Shown piece by piece: positions 36,222 through 44,753 of a stretch of DNA of 64,000 bases. Made by a program: the position numbers and the translations under genes. Each line of letters starts with the position of its first letter. Positions within the stretch are counted from its first letter, which is position 1. The notes beneath the pieces were generated by a model. That model had not been told where the DNA came from, searched no databases, and saw only the letters and a list, made by a program, of their open reading frames with translations. Source of the stretch: JBBROS01 sp965213845 (GTDB taxonomy: Bacteria > Pseudomonadota > Alphaproteobacteria > Acetobacterales > Acetobacteraceae); contig CBDCAI010000008.1 of NCBI GenBank assembly GCA_965213845.1, positions 124,001 through 188,000 on the forward strand. The letters are read 5' to 3'.

Positions 36222-36542
36222 ATGGCTATCGAAGTGATCCCTTATGGTGCATCGCCAGACGAGGCTGCCCGCGGCATTGGTGAGCGCCTTCAGCAACACC
36301 GTCTGGCGCAGAACCGAAGTCAGCGCGACGTCGCGCAACGGGCTGGCGTGTCCGTGCCCACGGTCAAGCGGCTGGAGGCGACCGGGCGCGGCTCGATCGA
36401 GCATTTGCTGCTGATCGCCTGGACGCTCGGGCTCGAGCACGTCTTCATCGACCTCATCCCCAAGCCGGCGCCGGGCAGCATCGAGGAGATCGTGGCGCCT
36501 GCCCGCCGGCAGCGGGCGTCGTCGCCTCGGAAGCGAGTCTGA
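36222..36542 (+). CDS. HipB-like XRE-family antitoxin
   Basis: DNA-binding protein of 106 residues. A helix-turn-helix spans residues 32-52 (RSQRDVAQRAGVSVPTVKRL). The preceding GIGERLQQHRLAQN helix and following IEHLLLIAWTLGLEHVFIDL are typical for HipB-type repressors. The basic tail ends PRKRV. It precedes the hipA gene with one base between stop and start, the usual antitoxin-toxin order. It should bind HipA and repress its own promoter. The flanking region, unlike its neighbours, has AT-rich patches and an IS scar, suggesting acquisition. Confidence 0.88.
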   Translation: MAIEVIPYGASPDEAARGIGERLQQHRLAQNRSQRDVAQRAGVSVPTVKRLEATGRGSIEHLLLIAWTLGLEHVFIDLIPKPAPGSIEEIVAPARRQRASSPRKRV

Positions 36543-36543
36543 C

Positions 36544-37794
36544 GTGTCCGGCCCTGCGCCGCCACGTGTCGCCCGCCTGTCCGTGAGGCTGGAGCTGGAG
36601 CGGGAGACCGTACCGGTGAGAGCGCTCGCCTGGTCGGAGGCGGACCGGGTTGCGGCATTCCAGGCCGACGCCGGTTTCGCGGCGCGAGGGCTCGCACTCT
36701 CGCCCTTCCGGCTGCCCCTGCGCGATGGGCTCGTGATGGGGCCGCCGACGCCGTTCGAAGGTCTTCACGGGGTGTTCGCAGACAGCCTGCCCGATGGCTG
36801 GGGGCGGCTGCTGGTGGACCGGAGCATCGCCTTGCTGGGCGGCGCGCCTGCCACGCTGTCGTCGCTGGACCGGCTCGCCTTCGTGGGGGGCCGGGGCATG
36901 GGCGCACTGACCTACAGGCCGGAACGGGTGCTGGGCGTTGGGGGCCGATCCGGCGAGGCGGACCTCGACTGGTATGCACGCCAGGCTCGGGCGTTGGAGG
37001 GGGGCCGGGCGGCGGAGGGGATCGATGCGCTGTTGCGAGCGAATGGCGGCTCGGCCGGGGCACGGCCGAAGATTCTGGTCTTGCGGCATCGGATGACCGG
37101 GGCCGTGAGGGCCGATACGGGGGAGCCGGCCGGGGACGAGGATGCGTGGCTGGTGAAGCTGCCGTCTCGCGCCCAGGGCCGGGATGCGGGCCGGGTGGAG
37201 CACGCCTACGCCCTCATGGCGTCAGCGGCGGGGATCGACATACCGGCGACGATGCTGCTGCCGGGCCGGGCGGGCGCCGCATTCTTCGCGGTGCGGCGGT
37301 TCGACCGCGGTGCCGCGGGCCGGACGCATGTGCACACGCTGGCCGGGCTGCTGCATGCGGATTTTCGGGTGCCGTCGCTGGACTACATCGACCTTCTGAA
37401 GGTGGCCCGGCTGCTCACCCGCGACACCGCGCATGTGGAGCAGGCTTTTCGTCGTATGGTGTTCAACGTGCTGGCCGGCAACCGCGACGATCACGCGAAG
37501 AACCATGCGTTCACGATGGACCGAACCGGCGAGTGGCGGCTGTCTCCGGCCTATGACCTGACGCCTTCCGACGGGCCAGGTGGACAGCATAACCTGTCGG
37601 TGGCGGGCGAGGGCCGGGCACCCGGCGCGGCGCAGTTCGCGACGGTCGCGTCGCGCAGTTCCATCGGCCCGGCCGTAGCCCGGCGGATTGAGGGAGCGGT
37701 TCGGGGCGCCCTGGATCGGTGGCCGGAGTGGGCGGCGCAGGCCGGGCTGACACGGGCCCGTGCTGCGGCGATCCCTGCACTTTGGGGGCGTTGA
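36544..37794 (+). CDS. HipA-like serine/threonine kinase toxin
   Basis: Protein of 416 residues, starting at a GTG. The N-terminal subdomain contains FADSLPDGWGRLLVDRSI and FVGGRGMGALTYRP. The kinase part shows RPKILVL and WLVKLPSRAQGRDAGRVEHA, the catalytic motif NRDDHAKNHAF with D315, N320, and the metal motif SPAYDLTPS. HipA of E. coli phosphorylates glutamyl-tRNA synthetase and stops translation; targets of related kinases vary, so the target here is unknown. All key catalytic residues are present, so it is probably active. Confidence 0.9.
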   Translation: MSGPAPPRVARLSVRLELERETVPVRALAWSEADRVAAFQADAGFAARGLALSPFRLPLRDGLVMGPPTPFEGLHGVFADSLPDGWGRLLVDRSIALLGGAPATLSSLDRLAFVGGRGMGALTYRPERVLGVGGRSGEADLDWYARQARALEGGRAAEGIDALLRANGGSAGARPKILVLRHRMTGAVRADTGEPAGDEDAWLVKLPSRAQGRDAGRVEHAYALMASAAGIDIPATMLLPGRAGAAFFAVRRFDRGAAGRTHVHTLAGLLHADFRVPSLDYIDLLKVARLLTRDTAHVEQAFRRMVFNVLAGNRDDHAKNHAFTMDRTGEWRLSPAYDLTPSDGPGGQHNLSVAGEGRAPGAAQFATVASRSSIGPAVARRIEGAVRGALDRWPEWAAQAGLTRARAAAIPALWGR

Positions 37795-37801
37795 CGGGTT
37801 T

Positions 37802-38482
37802 TCACCGCCGATCGAGGAACCGGCCGATCCACTGCCCAACCCGGGCGCAGTCGTCGGGCTGCGCATAGGAGGCGATGGCCGGGTCAGCCAGCACGCCGTA
37901 GCGGTCCCGACGCGTCTCGATCAGGGCGGTGCCGAAGGCCGACCCGAATTCGGGGTGGAACTGGAACGAGATGGCGTCGCCATAGTCCAGCCCGGCGTAG
38001 GGTGTGAACGCGCTGGAGAGGGTCACCGCGGCGCCCGGTGGTGGTGTGACCACCTGGTCCTGGTGCGAGGCGGGGATGTCCACGTGGTCCGCCCCATCCA
38101 TCCACCACGCGCGGTCGACCACGTCGTAGCGTTGCAGGCCGATGCCCCAGCCCTTGGGCGACTGGATCACTTGGCCGCCGAACGCCTCGGCCATCGCCTG
38201 ATGCCCGAAGCAGATGCCCACCAGCTTCGCGCGCCCGCGCACGTTTCGCAGGAACGCCATCAGGTCAGCGATCCACGGCAGGTCGTCATAGACGCCTGCC
38301 GTGGAGCCGGTCAGGAGATAGGCGTCGCACGATCCCGGTTCGGGCCACACGCCCGCGGTGACGTCGAAGACTGTGGTCTGACGCTCCGGGCCCAGCATGC
38401 GCCGCACCATGGCGGCGTACGGGCCATGTGCCGCCTGCAGCGGCTCCGGGATTGCACCGCACTGAAGGATTCCGATGGTCAT
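37802..38482 (-). CDS. Class I glutamine amidotransferase-like protein (GMP synthase-type domain)
   Basis: Stand-alone amidotransferase domain of 226 residues. Catalytic cysteine C91 sits in LVGICFGHQAMAEAFGG, and the partner H176-x-E178 in FQFHPEFG, so the triad is complete. TGSTAGVYDDLPWI resembles the oxyanion strand. Such proteins are often annotated as GMP synthase-like but lack the ATP-pyrophosphatase part; some hydrolyse gamma-glutamyl compounds, as PuuD does. It converges on hipA with seven bases between them. Confidence 0.86.
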   Translation of the reverse strand: MTIGILQCGAIPEPLQAAHGPYAAMVRRMLGPERQTTVFDVTAGVWPEPGSCDAYLLTGSTAGVYDDLPWIADLMAFLRNVRGRAKLVGICFGHQAMAEAFGGQVIQSPKGWGIGLQRYDVVDRAWWMDGADHVDIPASHQDQVVTPPPGAAVTLSSAFTPYAGLDYGDAISFQFHPEFGSAFGTALIETRRDRYGVLADPAIASYAQPDDCARVGQWIGRFLDRR

Positions 38483-38492
38483 CCGTCTCCCC

Positions 38493-38853
38493 TCAGAAGC
38501 TCAGCTTCACGACCTGCTGCCCGGCCGCGTCGAAGTTCTCCGGCCGCAGCCACGCCTGGTAGCCCGCCCGGAGCCGTGGCCGGTCGGCGTCTATCATGGC
38601 GAACCAGGCGGTGTCGCGGTTGCGGCCTTTCTGGATCATGTGCTGGCGGAAGATGCTCTCGAACTGGAAGCCGAACCGCAGGGCCGCGCGCCTCGATGGT
38701 ACGTTCAAGCTGTTGCACTTCCACTCGAACCGCCGGTAGCCCAGCGTGTCGAACGCGTACTGCGAGGGAGGAACAGCGCCTCCGTGCAGATGCGCGTGCG
38801 GGCGATCGCGGGGCCCCAGAGGATGTGGCCGATCTCGATCAGGCACCGGGCCG
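38493..38853 (-). pseudogene. GNAT acetyltransferase, truncated and frameshifted (RimJ/RimL type)
   Basis: The 3' two thirds read QYAFDTLGYRRFEWKCNSLN, then ALRFGFQFESIFRQHMIQKG and RNRDTAWFAMIDADRPRL, a strong match to RimJ/RimL-type acetyltransferases that act on proteins. Just upstream, in a different frame, is LIEIGHILWGPAIARTRICT, the preceding conserved segment; the frame change falls near 38757-38770. The amino-terminal 60-70 residues are missing, replaced by GC-rich sequence running up to the deacetylase gene. It is therefore a broken gene. Confidence 0.82.
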
Positions 38854-38938
38854 GCGGCGGGCCGGGCGGGTGATGGGTGCCGCAGCCGGCGCAGAGAGGC
38901 AGGTCATCCGCGGCGGCGGGGGAGCGTCGCTGGGCCCA

Positions 38939-39850
38939 TCACGGCGGACCGCCTTGCTCCGCCGCCGCGAAGTGCCGGGCGATGGCCTCCCCGGTCGTGA
39001 TCCAGACATCTCCCTTCTCCTGTGCGTAGGTAAGGAACTCGCGCAGCAGGCGCAGGCGGAGGGGCCGGCCGCTGACCTGCGGGTGCAGCACGGTGGTCAG
39101 CATCGCGCCCCAGTCGCGCAGCTCGTCCAGCTCGTCGGTCCACATCGACAGCACCTGTTCGCGGGTCAGCAGGGAGCGTGGGCTGAACCGGGCGCTGAGG
39201 CCGTGGCTCCAGTCGTCGCAGACGGCGGTGGGGGGCAGCTCGATGACGCCGGGGGTGCCGTCCGGCAGCTGCTGGCGGTAGGGGCGGACGTCGTCGCGCC
39301 AGGAGCTGCTGTAGAGGAAGCCGCGGCGGGCCAGGCTGGTGCGGAGCGCGTCGGTGCTCTCGCCGTAGGGGGCGCGGTAGCCGACGGGGACCACGCCGAG
39401 GCGGCGCTTCAATGCCTCCAGGCCGCGGTCCAGCTCGTACTCGATCGCGGGGTCGCCGGGGTCGGGGATCAGGTGGAAGTAGCCGTGATGCGCGATCTCG
39501 TGCCCGGCATGCAGGATGCTCTCGCACATGGCGGGATGGGCGTCGGCGGCCCAGCCGGTGGTGAAGAACGTGCCCTTGAGGCCGAGCTGGTCCAGCAGGG
39601 CAATCAGCACCGGCACGCCGACCCGGGCCTCGTAGCCGCCGTAGGACATGGTCACCAGGCGGCCGGCATGCTCCGGGTCCTTGCTGGTCCAGGCGCTTTC
39701 GGCGTCGACGTCGAAGGACAGGAACAGGGCCGCGCGGTGTCCGTCGGGCCAGGGGATGCGGGGGGCCGGCGGCGCCTCGTTGGCCGGGCGGATCGGCACC
39801 TGTTCCCAGGCGGTCGCGCCGTTGGGCGCCTCGCGCTCACTGCCCGGCAT
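38939..39850 (-). CDS. Polysaccharide deacetylase family protein (PuuE/HpPgdA-like)
   Basis: Carbohydrate-esterase-4 type enzyme of 303 residues without a signal peptide. SFDVDAESAW holds the catalytic aspartates, GTFFTTGWAADAHPAMCESI and HEIAHHGYFHLIPDPG the metal histidines, and GYRAPYGESTDALR the arginine motif. Cytoplasmic members of this group include the PuuE-type allantoinases and N-carbamoyl or cyclic-amide hydrolases, which fits the operon better than a sugar role. It is the last gene of the ten-gene operon and overlaps the upstream binding-protein gene by 14 bases. Confidence 0.85.
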   Translation of the reverse strand: MPGSEREAPNGATAWEQVPIRPANEAPPAPRIPWPDGHRAALFLSFDVDAESAWTSKDPEHAGRLVTMSYGGYEARVGVPVLIALLDQLGLKGTFFTTGWAADAHPAMCESILHAGHEIAHHGYFHLIPDPGDPAIEYELDRGLEALKRRLGVVPVGYRAPYGESTDALRTSLARRGFLYSSSWRDDVRPYRQQLPDGTPGVIELPPTAVCDDWSHGLSARFSPRSLLTREQVLSMWTDELDELRDWGAMLTTVLHPQVSGRPLRLRLLREFLTYAQEKGDVWITTGEAIARHFAAAEQGGPP

Positions 39851-40643
39851 TGACCGTCGCCTTCTCGAGTCCGTTCACGCCCAGGTTCCACTTCTTCAAC
39901 AGCCGGCCATAGGTCCCGTCGGCGATCAGCGTATCCAGCGCGGCCACCAGCGCGTCCCGCAGGGCGGCATCGTCGGTGCGGACCAGGATGCCCGTCAACT
40001 GCCGGCCGATGACGCTGCCGATCATGGCGTAGGTGTTCGGCTCCTGCGTCATGATCCAGGGCAGCGTCTCGTTCCCCTGCACCGCCGCGTCGATCCGCCC
40101 CTGCCGCAGCTGGCCGCGGGCGTCCACGCTGCCCTCCGTGCCGACCACGCGGATGGGCGGCTTGCCCGCGCACATCCGGTCGCTCCATTCGGCGATCTGC
40201 TTCGGGTAGTTGGTGACGCGGCTGGCGCCCACGGCCTTGCCGCAGAGCGCCGCGGGGTCCGCGAGCTCGGCGGCCCGGGCGGCCTGGACGAAGAATTGCG
40301 GGCCGGTTTGCATGTAGTCGACGAAGGTAGCGCTCTCGTGCCGGGCCGGGAGGTCGGTCATGGAGAAGACGAGGTCCACGCGGCCGGTTTTGAGGGCGGA
40401 GATCATCTGCTCGAACCGCGTCTCCTGCCACTCGATCGTTGTGCCCAGGCGGGGCGCGAGGGCGGAGACGAGGTCCACGTCGAAGCCGGCCAGCTCCCCG
40501 GTGGCGGGGTCGCGCAGGTCGAGCGGCGGGTAGTTCGGCATCATGGCGGCGACGACCTTCGGCCGGCCCGGCAGCAGGGGGTCGGCCCAGGCGGGGACGG
40601 CCAGGAAGGCGGCGAGGAGGAGGGGAAGGATCGTGCGGCGCAT
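39837..40643 (-). CDS. Amino-acid-type ABC transporter substrate-binding protein (family 3)
   Basis: Periplasmic receptor of 268 residues. Signal peptide MRRTILPLLLAAFLAVPAWA is clear. The fold is shown by PNYPPLDLRDPATGELAGFD, DVDLVSALAPRLG and the hinge segment QMISALKTGRVDLVFSMTD. It should deliver a polar amino acid-like compound to the permease and ATPase encoded upstream in the same operon. The catabolic neighbours suggest a nitrogenous heterocycle or amino-acid derivative. Confidence 0.9.
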   Translation of the reverse strand: MRRTILPLLLAAFLAVPAWADPLLPGRPKVVAAMMPNYPPLDLRDPATGELAGFDVDLVSALAPRLGTTIEWQETRFEQMISALKTGRVDLVFSMTDLPARHESATFVDYMQTGPQFFVQAARAAELADPAALCGKAVGASRVTNYPKQIAEWSDRMCAGKPPIRVVGTEGSVDARGQLRQGRIDAAVQGNETLPWIMTQEPNTYAMIGSVIGRQLTGILVRTDDAALRDALVAALDTLIADGTYGRLLKKWNLGVNGLEKATVNAGQ

Positions 40644-40660
40644 GGGATCTCCTTTGGGGG

Positions 40661-41425
40661 TCAGGGGAGGACGGCGGACAGGAAGACGCGGGTACGGGGT
40701 TCGGCCGGGCTGGACAGCACGGCGGCGGCGGGGCCGGCCTCGACGACGCGTCCCTGGTCCATGAACACCACGCGATCGGCCACCTCCCGCGCGAAGGCCA
40801 GCTCGTGCGTGACCACCAGCATCGTCATGCCGTCCCGGGCCAGCTCGCGCATCACGGCGAGGACTTCGCCGACCAGCTCGGGGTCCAGCGCGCTGGTGGG
40901 TTCGTCGAACAGGATCAGGCTAGGTCGCATGGCCAGGGCGCGGGCGATCGCGACCCGCTGCTGCTGCCCGCCGGAGAGGGTGGCGGGGTAGGCGCCGGCC
41001 TTGTCGGCGAGGCCGACGCGGTGCAGCAGCACGCGGGCCTCGTGCTCCGCCTCCGCGCGGGGGCGGCGCATGACCTGCACCGGGCCTTCCATGATGTTGC
41101 CGAGGGCGGTCATGTGGGGAAACAGGTTGAAGCGCTGGAACACCATCGCCGTCGCCCGCCGCTGCCGGGCGACCTCCGCCTCCCGCAGTGGATGCAGGGT
41201 GGCGCCGGCCAGGCGGTAGCCGACCAGCGCGCCATCGACCCAGATCGCGCCGGCATCCGGGCGGACCAGTTGGTTGATGCAGCGCAGCAGCGTCGTCTTG
41301 CCGCTGCCGGATGCGCCGATCAGGCACAGCACCTCCCCGGCCGCGACCTCCAGCGACACGCCGTCCAGCGCAAGCTGCGCGCCGAACCGCTTGCACACCC
41401 CGGCCACGCGCACCAGCGGCGTCAT
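40661..41425 (-). CDS. Amino-acid-type ABC transporter ATP-binding protein (GlnQ/HisP-like)
   Basis: ATPase of 254 residues with Walker A GASGSGKT at 37-44, FQRFNLFPHMTALGNI (Q-loop), LSGGQQQRVAIARALAMRP (signature), LILFDEPTSALDP (Walker B) and VVTHELAFAREVADRVVFMD. All motifs are intact. The ATG overlaps the permease stop by four bases. Confidence 0.93.
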   Translation of the reverse strand: MTPLVRVAGVCKRFGAQLALDGVSLEVAAGEVLCLIGASGSGKTTLLRCINQLVRPDAGAIWVDGALVGYRLAGATLHPLREAEVARQRRATAMVFQRFNLFPHMTALGNIMEGPVQVMRRPRAEAEHEARVLLHRVGLADKAGAYPATLSGGQQQRVAIARALAMRPSLILFDEPTSALDPELVGEVLAVMRELARDGMTMLVVTHELAFAREVADRVVFMDQGRVVEAGPAAAVLSSPAEPRTRVFLSAVLP

Positions 41426-42261
41426 CGCGGGACGCCCACGCCGCGGGCGAACCGGCGTTCCAGCAGGGCTTGCAGCGGCGTCAGCACGGTTACGGCTACC
41501 AGGTACCAGAGCCCGGCGACCAGCAGCAGCTCGATGACGCGGGCGTTGGCGAAGTAGATGTTCTGCGCGGCGTGGAGCAGCTCCGCGAACTGGATGACGC
41601 TGGCGAGCGACGTCAGCTTGATCATGGAGATGAACTCGTTGCCGAGCGGCGGGATCACGACCCGCATGGCCTGCGGCAGGATGATGCGGCGGAGGGCATG
41701 CAGGCCGGTCATGCCGATGGAGCGCGCGGCCTCGTACTGCCCGACATCGACGGACAGCAGCCCGGCGCGGACGACCTCGGAGGTGTAGGCGCCCTGGTTG
41801 AGGCCGAGGCCGAGCAGGGTGGCGACGAAGGGGGTGACGAGATCGACGGTTCGCGCGGACCACAGGCCTGGGACGCCGATGGTGGGGAAGATGAGCGCCA
41901 GGTTGAACCACAGCAGCAGCTGCAGGATGACCGGCGTGCCGCGGAACAGCCAGGCATAGGCGATGGCGAGGGCCTGCAACACCGGGTTGGCGGACAGGCG
42001 CATGATGGCCACGGCGACGCCGAGCAGGACGCCGAGCGCCATCGCGCACACGGCCATCAGCACCGTCTGTCCCAACCCCGCGAGGATGGTCGGCGCGGTG
42101 AGGAACCGCCCGACGACGGTCCACTCGATCTGCCCGTGGGCAAACGCCCGCGCCAGCAGCCCGGCTACCGCCAGCGCCGCCGCCCCCGACACCCAGCGCC
42201 CCACGTGGCGCCGCCGTGCGATACGCCACCCGGCGACCTCGGTTTCGGTCGTGGCGCTCAC
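41422..42261 (-). CDS. Amino-acid-type ABC transporter permease (HisM/GlnP-like)
   Basis: Inner-membrane permease of 279 residues with the polar amino-acid permease signature FLTAPTILAGLGQTVLMAVC at the first conserved helix and an EAA loop reading YEAARSIGMTGLHALRRIIL. Only one permease gene accompanies the ATPase, so it should work as a homodimer. The start is a GTG in a GTGA overlap with the oxygenase gene. Confidence 0.91.
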   Translation of the reverse strand: MSATTETEVAGWRIARRRHVGRWVSGAAALAVAGLLARAFAHGQIEWTVVGRFLTAPTILAGLGQTVLMAVCAMALGVLLGVAVAIMRLSANPVLQALAIAYAWLFRGTPVILQLLLWFNLALIFPTIGVPGLWSARTVDLVTPFVATLLGLGLNQGAYTSEVVRAGLLSVDVGQYEAARSIGMTGLHALRRIILPQAMRVVIPPLGNEFISMIKLTSLASVIQFAELLHAAQNIYFANARVIELLLVAGLWYLVAVTVLTPLQALLERRFARGVGVPR

Positions 42262-43277
42262 CCGGCCGGCGCCGTCTCGAAAGCGTTCGCCTTATAGAGC
42301 TTACGCAGGCGATGACCGCCGCTGGTCACGGGTTCGTAACGGGCGGGGCGATCGGCCGAGACGCAAGTGGGCACGCAGCCGATCATCGCGTCGTAGTTAG
42401 GCTGGTGGAAGAAGGCCAGGCTCAGCCGCCCGCGGTCCACCCCCGGCGCCGCGCCCGGGGCAGCGGCGGGCGGGTTCACCACGCGATGAAGGGTGCTGGC
42501 CCAGCGATCGTTCGTCCAATGTCGCATCAGGTCGCCGAGGTTGACGACGAATGCTCCCGGTATGGTCGGCACACCGATCCAGCGGTCCGTCCCCGGCACT
42601 GCGACCTCAAGCCCGCCCGGCGCGTCCTCGGTCTTCAGGACGGTGATGCAGCCGTAATCCGTATGGGCGCCGGCCCGCAGCTGCCCCGGTGCCGGCGTTC
42701 CGGGCTGGGGCGGGTAGAACAGGGCGCGGAGCGAGCCGCATTGGCGGTCGATGGCGGCGTCGAACCAATGTTCCGGGAGGTCGAGGCCCAGGGCGAACAG
42801 CCGCATGAGGTCGGCCGACAGCGCCTCGACCGCGGTGAAGTAGTCGGTGAGCACGGGGCGCAGTTCGGGGGGCTGTTCGGGCCAGCGGTTGCGGGCGAAG
42901 TGGGGGAAGGCGTCGGGGCGGGTGTAGTAGTCGGTCTCGGGCACGTCGGGCGGGCCCATGGTGAAGCTTTCCTTGAGGTCGTTCGGCGCGGCGGCGCCCA
43001 GAGTGGCGCCGAGGGACTCGCTTTCCGGCGGTATCCAGCCGCGGTTGAACTCCGGCGGGCGGCGCAGGACGGCGTGCTTTGCGGCGGGGCCTTGCGTGAA
43101 GAAGGCGCGGGCGGTCGCCTGCGTGTGCGCCACCTGGTCGTCGGGGATGCCGTGGCCGCGCAGCGCGAAGAAGCCGATGCGGGCGCAGGCTTCGGCCAGC
43201 GCGGCGGCGACGGCGCGGCGACCGGCAGGGCCGCCGGTGTGGGCCGGGGTCATGTCGATGACGGGGATCGCGTCCAT
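42258..43277 (-). CDS. Isopenicillin N synthase-like 2-oxoglutarate/Fe(II) oxygenase
   Basis: Oxygenase of 339 residues with the two-domain DIOX_N/2OG-FeII_Oxy layout. Amino end IPVIDMTPAHTGG, then GFFALRGHGIPDD. The iron triad is H205, D207 (AHTDYG) and H264 (STLHRVV), and the 2-oxoglutarate ligand R284-x-S286 (GRLSLAFF). The family hydroxylates many small molecules including pyrimidines and flavonoids. Sitting between an amidohydrolase and a transporter, it likely hydroxylates the imported ring compound. Substrate is inferred only. Confidence 0.88.
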   Translation of the reverse strand: MDAIPVIDMTPAHTGGPAGRRAVAAALAEACARIGFFALRGHGIPDDQVAHTQATARAFFTQGPAAKHAVLRRPPEFNRGWIPPESESLGATLGAAAPNDLKESFTMGPPDVPETDYYTRPDAFPHFARNRWPEQPPELRPVLTDYFTAVEALSADLMRLFALGLDLPEHWFDAAIDRQCGSLRALFYPPQPGTPAPGQLRAGAHTDYGCITVLKTEDAPGGLEVAVPGTDRWIGVPTIPGAFVVNLGDLMRHWTNDRWASTLHRVVNPPAAAPGAAPGVDRGRLSLAFFHQPNYDAMIGCVPTCVSADRPARYEPVTSGGHRLRKLYKANAFETAPAG

Positions 43278-43292
43278 GGATGCCTCCTGGTG

Positions 43293-44753
43293 TCAGTAGC
43301 CGGTGCCGGCCGCGAATGGCAGCGCCGGGGGGAAGAGTTCGTCGGGCGTGCGGTGCGCCCAGTCCCGCGTGGCAGCGTCGATGCGGGCGCGGGCCTGGCC
43401 CTCGCGCATCAAGGCGGCGTCGCCTTCCATATCGACCGTCAGCACGCGGCCGTCGCGGACCACCGCCTCGCCGGCGACGAAGACGTGCCGCACCGGGCGT
43501 TCGAAGGCGCCGAACACCAGGCTGCGCAGGGGGTCGAGCATGGGCTGCATGCTGGGGTGGGCGAGGTCCACGAGCACGAGGTCCGCGCAGGCCCCGGGCG
43601 CGAGGCGGCCGAGGTCGTTGCGCAGCAGGGCCGCGGAGCCGCCGATGGTGGCGGCGTGGAACACGCGGTCGAGCGTGGTCGCCTCGAAGCTGCGGCCCAT
43701 CACCTTCGCCAGCGTCAGCGCAAGGCGCATCTCCTCGAGCATGTTGTGCGGGAAGCTGTCGGTGCCGATGGTCATTCGGATGCCCATGCGGTCGTAGCGG
43801 CCGAAATGGTTCAGCACGATGCCGCGCCGGGCATAGACGTTGGGGCAGTGCGCGACCCCTGCCCCGCTGCGCGCCACCAGCGCCACGTCGCCCGGGGCGC
43901 CGGGGGCGATGGGGTGCATGACCCAGGGGTGGTCGTCGACGAAGATGCAGTGGCCCAGCGTGGTGTCGGGCCCGAGGAAGCCGATGCTGTCGAGCCAGCC
44001 TACGGGCGTGAGGCCATAGCGGCGCAGCATCTCGCGGAACTCGATGCTGCCGAACGCTGCGTGGATCTGCAGCGGGAGGCCGCGGGCGCGGGCCAGCGCC
44101 GCCGCGTCCTGCAGCAGGGCTTCGTCGCAGGTGTCGGTCTGCCCGGGCGAGACCATGCCGGACAGGCGGCCGCTGGGGTGTGCCTCGGCGGCGTCGATCA
44201 GCGCGATGGCCTGCGCCATGCCCTCGCGGCCGAGGCCTGCGTCCCATTCGTAGATCAGGTCCCGCCCGCCCTCCGCCCGCCACTTGCCGGCGCGGAACGA
44301 CGGCGCGATCACGCCGCGCACGCCGGTGGCGGCCATGTCCGCCACCCAATGGCCGCGCGGGGCGGAGTAGTCCACGACGGTGGTGCAGCCGGACAGCAGC
44401 AGCTCGCCCATCGCGAACCGCGCGGCGGCCCGGCGGGTGGCGTCGTCGGGTTGGAACAAAGCCATGTATTCGAACAGGGCGCTCATGCCCATCAGGGGGC
44501 TGCCGCGCTCCTCCATGATGCCCTTGTAGAGCGGCTCGGTGGTGGGGTGGCTGTGCACGTTGACCAGGCCGGGCATGGCGAGCAGGCCGGCGCCGTCCAA
44601 CTCCGTGTCCGCCACGCCGGGCCAGGCGGGGGCGGCGTGGACGATGCGGCCGTCCTGCCAGACCAGGTCTGCGTCCCGGATGTATTCGTGGCGGGCGGCG
44701 TCCGGGTTCCAGCGGATCATCCAGGCGGCGCGGCGTAGGGCGGTGGTGCTCAT
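43293..44753 (-). CDS. Amidohydrolase (AtzA/TrzA/guanine-deaminase-like)
   Basis: Metal-dependent hydrolase of 486 residues. The HxH motif is H67 and H69 in PGLVNVHSHPTTE; later ligands are in QIHAAFGSIEF and LGHCIFVDDHPWVMH, and the catalytic Asp lies in TIGTDSFPHNMLEEM. This arrangement fits deaminases or dechlorinases of s-triazines, purines and pterins (subtype III). The C-terminus closes with the usual small beta-sandwich (FVAGEAVVRDGRVLTVD). Start overlaps the upstream permease stop (ATGA). Confidence 0.9.
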   Translation of the reverse strand: MSTTALRRAAWMIRWNPDAARHEYIRDADLVWQDGRIVHAAPAWPGVADTELDGAGLLAMPGLVNVHSHPTTEPLYKGIMEERGSPLMGMSALFEYMALFQPDDATRRAAARFAMGELLLSGCTTVVDYSAPRGHWVADMAATGVRGVIAPSFRAGKWRAEGGRDLIYEWDAGLGREGMAQAIALIDAAEAHPSGRLSGMVSPGQTDTCDEALLQDAAALARARGLPLQIHAAFGSIEFREMLRRYGLTPVGWLDSIGFLGPDTTLGHCIFVDDHPWVMHPIAPGAPGDVALVARSGAGVAHCPNVYARRGIVLNHFGRYDRMGIRMTIGTDSFPHNMLEEMRLALTLAKVMGRSFEATTLDRVFHAATIGGSAALLRNDLGRLAPGACADLVLVDLAHPSMQPMLDPLRSLVFGAFERPVRHVFVAGEAVVRDGRVLTVDMEGDAALMREGQARARIDAATRDWAHRTPDELFPPALPFAAGTGY

